A stretch of 33,042 nt of DNA, taken from assembly GCA_015522475.1 (NCBI GenBank), contig WAMF01000003.1:1-33042 (forward strand). The letters run 5' to 3'. Below the pieces are notes generated by a model. That model worked only from the letters and a program-made list of their open reading frames with translations, had not been told where the DNA came from and ran no database searches. Positions 15,667 through 23,621 of this stretch are shown piece by piece. Every line of letters starts with the position of its first letter. Positions within the stretch are counted from its first letter, which is position 1. The DNA is from Microcaldota archaeon. Its GTDB lineage: Archaea; Micrarchaeota; Micrarchaeia; Anstonellales; J096. Both the position numbers and the translations under genes were made by a program.

Positions 15667-17187
15667 ATGCCAAGAGTAAAAAAGAAAGGGTCAAATAAGA
15701 AGGCCAAAACAGTAGTGAAAGGGGCTAAGGCCAAGAAGAGTAAAAAAAGCAGCGTCGTTACTTATGGCGGTTATAACTACATAGACAAGAACTATAAACC
15801 TAGTAAAGAGGACTTTGTCGTCTGGATGTGGATGAAAGGAGAGAAGCCACTTCCTATATTGGCTGAAGCTGTAGCAGCCGAAAGCTCCGTCGGCACATTC
15901 ACAAAAATAAAGACAATGAATAAGCGAGTATTCACGCATTACAGAGCGCATGTATTCGAAGTTTTGCCAGTTCAAGACAACGCTGGCTTTGTAAAAATAG
16001 CTTACCCCTTTGAACACTTCGACGCCAAAAATCTTCTCCAATTCGAAGCAAGTGTCTTAGGAAACATTTTTGGTATGCTCGAGCTTGACGAGCTTTACGT
16101 TATAGACATCGCCTTTCCCAAAAAATTCCAGCGCTACTTCTCTGGCCCAATAGGCTTGAATGCCATAAGAAAATACTTGGGCACAGACAAAAACAAGAGA
16201 CCCCACGTCGGCACAATCGTAAAGCCCAAAGTTGGCCTAACACCCAAGGAGTTTGCCCACGTCGCCTATGAGGCATATATAGGTGGCCTTGACCTCGTCA
16301 AAGATGATGAGAACTTAGTGGATCAGCCCTTCTGCCCTTGGAAGAAGCGCTTCGACGAGGTTTATGCAGCTCTAGACAAAGTAGAAACAAAGACGGGCGA
16401 GAAGAAACTCTATGCCACAAATATATCTGACATAAGCCTCGAGAGAATGTTGGATAGGCTTGACTACGTAGCTGAGAGCGGCGCCAAAATGATAATGTTA
16501 GATGTATTCGTAGCTGGGCCTGCAGTTGTTAAAATGATAGCAGAGGAAGCCCATAGGAAAGGCCTTTTCGTGCATGCACACAGAGCTGGATACGCAGCTA
16601 TGCACAGAGGACGCTACGGCTATTCATTCGGCATATTGGCAAAGCTATATAGGCTACTCGGTGTGGATCAGCTACACGTCGGCACTGGCGTTGGCAAGAT
16701 GGACGGCAGCCCTACACTCATACGTCATTTCGGCAGCATTGTCCGCGACAGAAAGCTGAAAGAGAGCTGGTTCCCATTCAGCTTATCTATGGAGTATGAA
16801 AAACACGTGGCGAAGACATTCCCTGTAGCTAGTGGTGGTCTTCATGCAGGTTTAGTAGAAGGCGTCGTTGAGATATTTGGCACAGACGTCATAATACAAG
16901 CGGGTGGCGGCGTCCATGGACATCCTCGAGGTACAAGAGCAGGAGCTGAATCTCTAAGAGCAGCGGCAGAAGCAGCAGCAAAGGGCATAAGCATAAAAAC
17001 GGCTGCCAAGCGAAACAAAGCCTTAAAGGAAGCCATCGACCACTTTGGTTTTGTGCCTAGAGAACACGTAAGGGCTATGTTGAATTTTGGCTCAAGAAAT
17101 AAGAAAACGCTCGAAGCCATGATAAGGAAGGGTGGCTACGACGTGGCGAGAATGTTTGATAAAACGCTGGATCCAAGAGGAGATTAA
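15667..17187 (+). CDS. rbcL: RuBisCO large subunit, form III-like
   Basis: A 506-residue ribulose-bisphosphate carboxylase. In archaea form III enzymes normally work in AMP/nucleoside salvage, converting ribulose-1,5-bisphosphate plus CO2 to two 3-phosphoglycerates. Active-site residues are present: Glu72/Thr77 in AAESSVGTFT, Asn133 in GNIFG, Lys186/Lys188 in TIVKPKVG, the carbamylated Lys212 with Asp214/Glu215 in GGLDLVKDDE, His305-Arg306 in HAHRAG, loop-6 Lys344 in VGKMDG, and Ser389-Gly-Gly. Two oddities stand out. Loop 6 has Asp346 where Glu is usual. About 32 extra residues precede the fold, almost all Lys, Ala, Ser and Gly. Partner genes of the AMP pathway (AMP phosphorylase, ribose-1,5-bisphosphate isomerase) are not in this window. 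Confidence 0.95.
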   Translation: MPRVKKKGSNKKAKTVVKGAKAKKSKKSSVVTYGGYNYIDKNYKPSKEDFVVWMWMKGEKPLPILAEAVAAESSVGTFTKIKTMNKRVFTHYRAHVFEVLPVQDNAGFVKIAYPFEHFDAKNLLQFEASVLGNIFGMLELDELYVIDIAFPKKFQRYFSGPIGLNAIRKYLGTDKNKRPHVGTIVKPKVGLTPKEFAHVAYEAYIGGLDLVKDDENLVDQPFCPWKKRFDEVYAALDKVETKTGEKKLYATNISDISLERMLDRLDYVAESGAKMIMLDVFVAGPAVVKMIAEEAHRKGLFVHAHRAGYAAMHRGRYGYSFGILAKLYRLLGVDQLHVGTGVGKMDGSPTLIRHFGSIVRDRKLKESWFPFSLSMEYEKHVAKTFPVASGGLHAGLVEGVVEIFGTDVIIQAGGGVHGHPRGTRAGAESLRAAAEAAAKGISIKTAAKRNKALKEAIDHFGFVPREHVRAMLNFGSRNKKTLEAMIRKGGYDVARMFDKTLDPRGD

Positions 17188-17272
17188 AGGCATAGGCACT
17201 TAGATGTAGTAAATGTGGATGAATAGAAAACAGGAAGAAAATAGGATAGAGAAAATAAAGTATAGATAAACG

Positions 17273-17293
17273 AGTGCCTTTTTCTTTTTTTAT
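17273..17293 (+). terminator. Terminator-like T tract after RuBisCO
   Basis: AGTGCCT is followed directly by TTTTCTTTTTTTATT. AGTGCCT is complementary to AGGCACT at 17194-17200 just after the stop codon, so the 3' end could fold into a long hairpin ending in a U tract. The gap up to the convergent gene holds nothing else I can identify. Confidence 0.5.
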
Positions 17294-17385
17294 TACTTTC
17301 AGCCCTTCAATCCTTCTTCATTTCTTTACCTCTTTACCTAGGGCCTTTTCCTTCCCGTTTCCTTTTTCTTGCTTTTCTCTTCTTT

Positions 17386-18210
17386 CTACTTCTTTCTCGA
17401 CTCTTTGAAAAACTCCCAAAAGGCGAAGAGCTTGTATACGAGCAAGGCCGTAGCATAAGAAAATTGAGGCAAGTCTTTGCACGGCTTATGCTCCACAACA
17501 TCTCCTGCTATAACAGTGTTGGACGAAAAAAGCTCTTCTAAGCGGCCATAAAGCTCGCGCCACGTCAGGCCAAAGGGTTCTGGATTGGAGGTGCAGGGCA
17601 TAGCCGCCAGTTCTAGCACATCCACATCTATAGATAAATAGATGCGCTTACCCTTAGGCAGCTCATCTACGCGTATGCCTTCTGCGCTTATATAGGCAGC
17701 CTCATCTTCGCTCACACTTCTTATTCCAATTAGATAAGTATCTATTTTCCTCTTTTCTCTCAGGCGTCTCAGCCACGTCGCGTGAGCAAGGCGCTCGCCG
17801 TTGTAAACATCGTAGGCATCTGCATGAGCATCGAATACAACCAAGGCATCGGCATCCTTAAGAAAAGGCAGAGCACTGTAATAAGAAATGGTGTGCTCTC
17901 CCCCTAAAAAAACAGCCTTTTTCCCCTTTAGATTGGGCAAAACAGCAGCAACAGCACTCTTTATATACGAGTCGTTGTCTTCTATGCTGCTTTCTTGATC
18001 TGCCGCTTCATATGGGCATCTATAGGTTGCCACGCCTTGCTTAGCGGGATTTACGCGCAGCTTGTAGTCGTAGGGCTCAATGTTAAGGCTAGCACATAGT
18101 ATAGCATCTGGCCCCTCCTTCGTCCCTTTAAGATAAGCAGTCGTGGCTTCATAAGGGCAACTGACAACAGCATATCTTGCTTTCTCTTGAATGGCTTTTG
18201 GCATATCCAT
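17386..18210 (-). CDS. Ureohydrolase (agmatinase/arginase family)
   Basis: A 274-residue enzyme that hydrolyses a guanidino or related substrate to urea, in archaea most often agmatine to putrescine. The binuclear-metal ligands are present: His in GGEHTIS, the DAHADAYD set, and the Asp pair in SIDVDVLE. Differences from typical agmatinases are LAHATW where SHGT is common and VDVLEL where DVDVLDP is common, so the substrate may differ. The C-terminal GDVVEHKP matches the family's conserved Glu region. It starts 27 bases after the upstream repeat protein on the same strand and ends the long minus-strand run. Agmatinase is the most likely role, but the substrate is not certain. Confidence 0.8.
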   Translation of the reverse strand: MDMPKAIQEKARYAVVSCPYEATTAYLKGTKEGPDAILCASLNIEPYDYKLRVNPAKQGVATYRCPYEAADQESSIEDNDSYIKSAVAAVLPNLKGKKAVFLGGEHTISYYSALPFLKDADALVVFDAHADAYDVYNGERLAHATWLRRLREKRKIDTYLIGIRSVSEDEAAYISAEGIRVDELPKGKRIYLSIDVDVLELAAMPCTSNPEPFGLTWRELYGRLEELFSSNTVIAGDVVEHKPCKDLPQFSYATALLVYKLFAFWEFFKESRKK

Positions 18211-18237
18211 GAAATCTATGTTAGTCTTGGTTATCCT

Positions 18238-19839
18238 TCACACCCCCATACTCTTCACACTGAAGTGCAACTTGCCTTTGCTTTTTAGCTCATCCACGAT
18301 TTGGCTGAGCAGCTTGGCTTTTATTGAGAGATACTTTTCCTTCTCAAGGGCTAAGTTGCCTATAGTATAGCGCGCGCCTTTTAAATGCTGAGAGAACATG
18401 ACTTCTGTGCTTCCATCTATGTCGTGGCTGAAGTAGATATCACTGCTGTTGGAGCAGCGGTCTGCTCCAACAGTACGCTGTAAGTTCTCGTTTACATCGC
18501 TGTTTATGATGAAGGAAGAGTTGGTGGTGAAAAAGCTGCCGAAGATGTAGCTGGAGGAAGGACTGCCTATGTAGTTATAAGCCGCTACTTTATTGTCCAT
18601 TGCATGCATATAATAAGCAACATCCCTTGATATATGTGCAGCTGGAACATCGCACACGTTATAGCTTTTATATCTAAGGCTTTGGCATATGTATGCAATG
18701 CTTCCTATCCGTTCCATAATAGTTCCTAAAGAAAGAATGTCATTAAGTTCAAGATGAACCTTTGCTGCATACTCTACCTCTGCTTGGACAATAATCCTCT
18801 TTTTTATATTCGATTTCCATAAGTTGTGATAGAGGACTTTATAAAATACAGCAGTTCTCCCTGAAGGAGTTGTGGTACGTAAAGGTTCTCCAACTCTTTT
18901 TTGACGCAAATAATCCTCTAGCTCGCTCAATTCAAAGGGTTCGCCCAAGAGAATCGTCGTCGTTTTTTTGAATCCCTCTTTAATGGGTTCAAGTGTACAC
19001 TTCTCACTTTCCACAGCTTCTTTTTTGATTCCTTCTAAAGGTAGCAGTTGGGCGGAGCTTCCTTCAACAAGTTCAATAGTGGAGGGAAAACGCTTATCTT
19101 TGATTAATTTGTCTCTTATTTGCTCCAGGAGCCCTTTCTTAACTTGCAGATATTTCTCCTTTGATAGTTGAAGATTGCCTATAACATAGCGTTTTCCTAT
19201 TTGATTGAATGAAAACATAACCTCATTACTATCGAAGATGTAATGGCTAAAGTAAATGTCTGAAACGTTTGCAAAATAGTACGCGCCTACCCCCCTAGTT
19301 ATATTAGCTCCATAAGATGATCGTATAGAAAATTTATATTCTAAGCCATTTCCACTCCCAAAGACATACTTACTGCCATCTCTCATCCATAATGTGTAAG
19401 CTATGTAGCTTGACCCTGTTATGCCATATGACCTATATACAAATGTGGAATTAAATACGGAATCACTTTCTTCGACCCATGCACTTCTTCCCAGTACAAC
19501 ACTCGCTCGATAGTACCATCTTTCTTTCCATGCATCTAGAATGGTATCAATATCTTTTATCTCATCTATTGAAAGGGGTTCAATTTTTTTATTTTTTAGT
19601 AGGTCGTATTCGGCAAATTTAACATCCTTCTTATAAAAAGGGGCAAAAATATAAACTTCCTTATCTGTTAACTTTGACTCAACAGCCTTTCTCCACGCGC
19701 CATATTCAGGAGAATAATATTCCTTGAATATTTCTTTCAGCCAAGGCTTATATTCGCTCAACTCGCCTACCTCATCCCCTAGCACGATCTTACAGGTCTG
19801 CTTCCACGCTTGGTTGAGCTTTTCATACAACTCACTCAT
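18238..19839 (-). CDS. Two-module repeat protein, paralogue of the left-edge gene
   Basis: A 533-residue relative of the protein at 1-1611. The first ~25 codons are closely similar even at DNA level (KLNQAWKQTCKI, VGELSEY). It has two copies of the same unit. Each opens with a helical segment (AWKQTCKIVLG; GFKKTTTILLG) and contains a Ser/Tyr-rich stretch around YxFGS. Each closes with NVSDIYFSH/NSSDIYFSH...EVMFS...KRYVIGNLQL/ARYTIGNLAL..KEKY and a helix K..LLxQI. I chose the ATG at 19839 because AGGTGAGG precedes it; an ATG at 19863 is eight codons upstream. Function unknown. It follows the orphan at 19891-20706 by about 50 bases and lies in the same run as the transporter genes. Confidence 0.8.
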   Translation of the reverse strand: MSELYEKLNQAWKQTCKIVLGDEVGELSEYKPWLKEIFKEYYSPEYGAWRKAVESKLTDKEVYIFAPFYKKDVKFAEYDLLKNKKIEPLSIDEIKDIDTILDAWKERWYYRASVVLGRSAWVEESDSVFNSTFVYRSYGITGSSYIAYTLWMRDGSKYVFGSGNGLEYKFSIRSSYGANITRGVGAYYFANVSDIYFSHYIFDSNEVMFSFNQIGKRYVIGNLQLSKEKYLQVKKGLLEQIRDKLIKDKRFPSTIELVEGSSAQLLPLEGIKKEAVESEKCTLEPIKEGFKKTTTILLGEPFELSELEDYLRQKRVGEPLRTTTPSGRTAVFYKVLYHNLWKSNIKKRIIVQAEVEYAAKVHLELNDILSLGTIMERIGSIAYICQSLRYKSYNVCDVPAAHISRDVAYYMHAMDNKVAAYNYIGSPSSSYIFGSFFTTNSSFIINSDVNENLQRTVGADRCSNSSDIYFSHDIDGSTEVMFSQHLKGARYTIGNLALEKEKYLSIKAKLLSQIVDELKSKGKLHFSVKSMGV

Positions 19840-19890
19840 TAACCTCACCTTTACATCACTCACCTTTGCAAAATCTTAATCTTAACTCCA

Positions 19891-20706
19891 TTAGTTATTT
19901 GTATTACCTCTTCCTGCATCCTCTAAATTCCTGTTTGAGAAGGTATTAAAACCTTCGCCATAGAGCACGTCTATGTTTTTCTTGCCGTTGGCTATTTCCT
20001 CCTGTATCCCCACTTTCACAATGTACTTGCCATCAGATATAAGGAAAGCTTTGGAGAAGCCCTGTTCATGAATGGGTTGAGCAAAAGGCGTGCTTTCAAA
20101 CGCTATCTTAGGAACAATGTTCCAGCGCTTCTCGCCATATACAACAAAGAGCATATCTCTGAATAAAACAAATGCCACGCCTTTATCTAGGAAAAGTTTG
20201 GCTCTACCTGCGCCTTTTGTTTTAAACACGCTTTTATGTGCAACACCGTCTTGTATGCTTGCATAACTTTGCCCTTCCTCGTCGTACATGAAAAAGCTAT
20301 CGTCTCTGCAAGCAGTTTGCACGGATTTCTGCCTGTCGTTAGGAGAAGCCAACGAAGGCATATTCTCAAGCTTAAGTGTTCTCGTCTCTATAGAAAACTC
20401 TTTATTTAAGAGAACTTTCACAAAAATGAGGTAGCCCTGCTTCTTCTCCCATATAAAGAAGCTAAGCTCATCCTGTGCATCTCTGCCTTTAAAGAGCTCA
20501 CCGCTGAACTCGTCCGCTTTTATATTTAGACGCTTTGGACTTATCAAGTATATAAGGTCACCTATTCTAAGCTGCACGAGGCCCTCTTCCATGACAACCT
20601 TGCCTCTCTTGAACGTGAGCTCTTGCGACAATTGAGCAAGGCTTTCTCCAACTTCCTTGGCCTGCTTACTGCCTTCGGCGTCGCGCGCCCTTTTAGAGCT
20701 TCCCAT
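19891..20706 (-). CDS. Orphan beta-rich protein, 271 residues
   Basis: I do not recognise this protein. After a short charged N-terminus it is largely predicted beta strand (GLVQLRIGDLIYLISP, GVAFVLFRDMLFVVYG, AFLISDGKYIVKVGI), suggesting a beta-sandwich or propeller-like fold. There is no signal peptide, membrane helix or catalytic motif. Its first ATG (20718) lies inside the upstream PAS-like gene; the ATG at 20706 is preferred because GGGAGAG precedes it at good spacing. The overlap with the upstream gene implies translational coupling, so it may act with the PAS-like protein. Confidence 0.7.
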   Translation of the reverse strand: MGSSKRARDAEGSKQAKEVGESLAQLSQELTFKRGKVVMEEGLVQLRIGDLIYLISPKRLNIKADEFSGELFKGRDAQDELSFFIWEKKQGYLIFVKVLLNKEFSIETRTLKLENMPSLASPNDRQKSVQTACRDDSFFMYDEEGQSYASIQDGVAHKSVFKTKGAGRAKLFLDKGVAFVLFRDMLFVVYGEKRWNIVPKIAFESTPFAQPIHEQGFSKAFLISDGKYIVKVGIQEEIANGKKNIDVLYGEGFNTFSNRNLEDAGRGNTNN

Positions 20707-22228
20707 AATCTCTCCCATAAAAGTAGGCCTTTAGCGTGATGAGCCTTAGCTCGATGTACGAAGCACCATCATCATCTTCAGCATACGCTTTGCCTCCATC
20801 TGCACGCGGCTTAAGTGGCTCAGATGCAAGAGCCGTGTAGACAGTAGCTGTGTGGCGAGGCATGTGGTTTGCATGGGGAGTTAAAACGGCCAACTTGCCC
20901 CCCTCTTCTAACTCTGTTTTATACGCGCTATGCACTTCTGTCTCTCTTCTGAGCGTTCTTTTTCTCTTCTTCCCTTTGTATGCATTTTTCACGCTTTCCA
21001 AATTCATGTTTGAGGCATGTGAAGAAACGACTGTTGTGCTTTTTTCTTTTGCCTTTTCTGACGGGCTTTGCTTCTCAAGAACCTTTTTCATTCCCTCCCT
21101 CATATCAAGCCTTGCCTTCATAGGCGTCTCGCTCTGTTTATAGGCAAAAGTGCTAGAGGTTATTATATCGAGCCTTTGCTTTTCTCTCTGCTTCATTCTT
21201 TGTTTTGTGTTCTGCTGCATGTTTCGCTTAGGCTGGAAAGAGACAGAGGGAGTATCTCCTCCATCTCTATCCCAGTCTTCTTGTGGATAGTCAGCATTCG
21301 TAGCAGTTAAAGGTAAAGATAAAGATAAACCTTTTTCGTAACAGGTGCATGGCTCGTCAGATGAGGCATCTGGGTTATATGTTGAAGCAGAAGATAAAGG
21401 CTCAAGCAGAGGCTGTAGAAAGCCATTAAACACTGTAGAGAGAGCCAGCATACTACTCTCTCTTATACTTCCCATGTGCCGCTTTTCATAGAGGTTTGCA
21501 AATGAAGCTCTGCTTTTTGGCCTTATATAAATGAGCCTTCTTTTAGAGCGTTTCAGCTTGAGAAGGAGTTTTCTCTTCTTGGCAGAGATGGCGAATGTGA
21601 AGTTAACAGAGAGAAGCAAAAGGGCCTTCTTCCCATTGAATGAAGTGGGTAAGTAGAACACAGCATTCTTTGCAAAGCTGGCGCTGTCACAGGGCAACTC
21701 GTCCTTCTTTTTTGCGTCTATATATGAAAAGAGACGCTTGCCCGAGAGAGCCGCATGAAGAATGTGGGCAAACTGCTTCCTATGCTTCTCGTCTGTTATG
21801 AAGGAGAACATATTTTGGCCGACGAATTCCTCTTTTTCTTTGACCTTCGCTTCCTTGCCCGTTTCCTCCTCCCACATCTTGGCATTCTTAGCCGCTTGAT
21901 TGTTGGCATAGAGCACAGTAGCATCTTCACCTACAACAAAGCTCGTTATATGCACAGTTTGAAGCTCATCCTCGTCTAGGCCATCGAAGCTCAGCGATAC
22001 AGTTTCCTCGCCAACGTTAACGTCTACACGTCTCTCATAGTAAAGCGTATCTATGCTGGAAGACAGTTTTTCTTTCTCGTCGAGCTCTTGAAGCTCAACA
22101 TTCACCTTAAAGCGCTCAAATTCCATCTTAGCTCTGCCGTTGAAAGGGTTGAGCTTCTTCTGCCTAGAAAATGACGACGAGATAGCTCTTTTGAAGCTCG
22201 TAAAGAAGTGCTTAATAGATGGAGCCAT
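20693..22228 (-). CDS. PAS-domain-like protein with disordered basic tail
   Basis: A 511-residue protein. Residues ~95-215 resemble a PAS sensor domain: FVVGEDATVLYANNQAAKNAK, then FVGQNMFSFITDEKHRKQFAHILHAALSG. This matches the usual PAS order of strand, 'N-x-A-A', 'G-x-N/D-h-h-x-h-h', helix and 'G'. I see no histidine kinase, cyclase or DNA-binding domain. The C-terminal ~200 residues are low-complexity, rich in Lys, Arg, Gln and Ser (MQQNTKQRMKQREKQRLD) and probably disordered. Its ATG shares one base with the stop of the AAA-associated-domain gene (TAATG), so the two are coupled, and it overlaps the next orphan. A sensor or scaffold linked to the transporter is plausible but inferred. Confidence 0.6.
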   Translation of the reverse strand: MAPSIKHFFTSFKRAISSSFSRQKKLNPFNGRAKMEFERFKVNVELQELDEKEKLSSSIDTLYYERRVDVNVGEETVSLSFDGLDEDELQTVHITSFVVGEDATVLYANNQAAKNAKMWEEETGKEAKVKEKEEFVGQNMFSFITDEKHRKQFAHILHAALSGKRLFSYIDAKKKDELPCDSASFAKNAVFYLPTSFNGKKALLLLSVNFTFAISAKKRKLLLKLKRSKRRLIYIRPKSRASFANLYEKRHMGSIRESSMLALSTVFNGFLQPLLEPLSSASTYNPDASSDEPCTCYEKGLSLSLPLTATNADYPQEDWDRDGGDTPSVSFQPKRNMQQNTKQRMKQREKQRLDIITSSTFAYKQSETPMKARLDMREGMKKVLEKQSPSEKAKEKSTTVVSSHASNMNLESVKNAYKGKKRKRTLRRETEVHSAYKTELEEGGKLAVLTPHANHMPRHTATVYTALASEPLKPRADGGKAYAEDDDGASYIELRLITLKAYFYGRDYGKL

Positions 22229-22698
22229 TAGTCAGCCCTCCGTATGACATTGTTCTCATAATCGTAGTCAAACAAAGCGGCATAAGTTCCCCACATTACT
22301 ATGAAGTGGAGGTCATCCTTGTCAAGCGTCCCCTTAAAGCCCGCTTTGTGTAGAGCTGCCTTAAGCTCAGCTACGCTCATACTCTCCCGCTCTTTAAGCT
22401 CGCTTAGAATAGCTGCAAAGACGGGCAGGGCGCTTATCTTCTTAGCCAAAAGCTTCTTTCTCTCGTGGGGTGTCTTCTTAAGAAGGGCTTTGCCCTCCTG
22501 AGTTAAGCTGGCTAGTTGCCCTTTCAACTTCAAAAAGCCCAGCATCTCAGCCGCTTCTATGACGGGCTGAAGCTTGTCAAACTCTACACCTGTAAAGTTG
22601 TGAATCTCGTCGACAGGCATTCCGTCCTTGTAGTCGTGTATAAGCTCTAACAAGCCAAGCACTTCAATGATATCTGCAGAGGGTATCCTATCCATCAT
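22228..22698 (-). CDS. Stand-alone AAA-associated C-terminal domain protein of a NitT/TauT-type ABC system
   Basis: A 156-residue protein matching, from memory, the AAA-associated C-terminal domain that is normally fused to the ATPase of nitrate/sulfonate/bicarbonate-type ABC transporters. Matching segments are EVLGLLELIHDYKDGMPVDEI, LQPVIEAAEMLGFLKLKG, LTQEGKALLKK, ERKKLLAKKI and the closing IVMWGTYAALFDYDYEN. The domain probably regulates the transporter through winged-helix-like contacts. Here it is a separate polypeptide, about 150 bases after the ATPase gene. The ATG follows GGTGG. Its context confirms the pairing with the duplicated permease and the ATPase. Confidence 0.82.
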   Translation of the reverse strand: MMDRIPSADIIEVLGLLELIHDYKDGMPVDEIHNFTGVEFDKLQPVIEAAEMLGFLKLKGQLASLTQEGKALLKKTPHERKKLLAKKISALPVFAAILSELKERESMSVAELKAALHKAGFKGTLDKDDLHFIVMWGTYAALFDYDYENNVIRRAD

Positions 22699-22704
22699 TC
22701 CACC

Positions 22705-22824
22705 TTATACTTGCTCAAACTTCCCAAACCTTACTTCCAATTTGCCCAGGTTATTAAAGCGCGGCGCCACAGCCATGCAACCGTAGAGGCAAAAGCCACG
22801 CTTCCTAGACCTATCATCATTCAT
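22705..22824 (-). CDS. Possible small ORF, 39 residues
   Basis: An ATG-to-TAA frame fills nearly all of the 152-base gap between the ABC ATPase and the AAA-associated gene. It begins MNDDRSRKRGFCLYGC and ends GKFEQV, with GAAGG upstream and its stop followed by the GGTGG of the next gene. It contains two Cys in CLYGC. I recognise no family; it may be a real small gene, a leftover of the fusion that once joined ATPase and C-terminal domain, or chance. Confidence 0.4.
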   Translation of the reverse strand: MNDDRSRKRGFCLYGCMAVAPRFNNLGKLEVRFGKFEQV

Positions 22825-22850
22825 TCTATTCAACCTTCACTTGAGCAGGA

Positions 22851-23621
22851 TTACTTAAGCAGGAACTCGTAAACCTCGTCAACGTATGCTTGGAAGGTCT
22901 CACTTTTTAAATCACGTGGGAAGGGCAAATTTATGGCTAGCTTACCCTTCATCTCTCCGTTCTCGCCGCCGAGGATAACTACTTCATGAGCTAAGCTCAC
23001 AACGTCTTCAACACTGTTTGTAGAGAAGACTATGCCCTCTGTGGGCTGCTCTTCTAATATGCGGAGGAGCTCTTCCTTAAGGGCTATTGTTGAGAGTGGA
23101 TCAAGGTTGTCGAAAGGACTATCCATTAACAGCACGACAGGATCAACAGCTAAAGCGCGAGCTAAGCTGGCTTTAACTTTCAAGCTTCTCGAGAGCTCAA
23201 AGGGAAAAACCTCTTCATAACCGGCTAAGCCCACCAAGCCCAAGGCAGAAGAGATCCGTGCCTTCTCCATCTTCTCATCCATGTGAAGATGCTCGAGAGC
23301 TAAGCGTATATTCTCCTCTATTGTAAGCCAAGGAAGTAAAGCTGGCTCCTCGAACGTCATCGTTATGATGTCTTGATGAGGAGCCTTATTGAATAGAAAG
23401 TGAATGCTGCCTCTATCCGGCTTTTCTAGGCCTGTGAGCGTGCGTAAGAGCGTTGTCTTCCCACTCTCGGAGGGGCCAACGACACCAATAATCCTATTCC
23501 TATGAAGGGTAAAACTGACCTCTTGGAATATCCACTCTCTCTCGCCCTTGCCTTCTTCATAGCGCTTTCCCAGATTTTTAACGACGAGGATACGCTCCCT
23601 GTGCTTTATGGCCTTACCCAT
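22851..23621 (-). CDS. ABC transporter ATP-binding protein with degenerate catalytic motifs
   Basis: A 256-residue, full-length nucleotide-binding domain most similar to NitT/TauT-type ATPases, as shown by FEEPALLPWLTIEEN, ARALAVDP and SPFDNLDPLS. Key residues differ from the consensus. Walker A is GPSESGKTT with Glu52 replacing Gly. The Q-loop Gln is Glu91. The signature LSGGxxQ is LSRSLKVK (143-150). The catalytic Glu after Walker B Asp167 is Ser168. The H-loop His is Asn202. Walker Lys55 and Asp167 remain, so ATP binding may persist while hydrolysis should be poor. The frame is intact. Its ATG overlaps the permease stop by 8 bases with GGGAGGGG as ribosome-binding site, so it is coupled to the permease. 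Confidence 0.88.
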   Translation of the reverse strand: MGKAIKHRERILVVKNLGKRYEEGKGEREWIFQEVSFTLHRNRIIGVVGPSESGKTTLLRTLTGLEKPDRGSIHFLFNKAPHQDIITMTFEEPALLPWLTIEENIRLALEHLHMDEKMEKARISSALGLVGLAGYEEVFPFELSRSLKVKASLARALAVDPVVLLMDSPFDNLDPLSTIALKEELLRILEEQPTEGIVFSTNSVEDVVSLAHEVVILGGENGEMKGKLAINLPFPRDLKSETFQAYVDEVYEFLLK

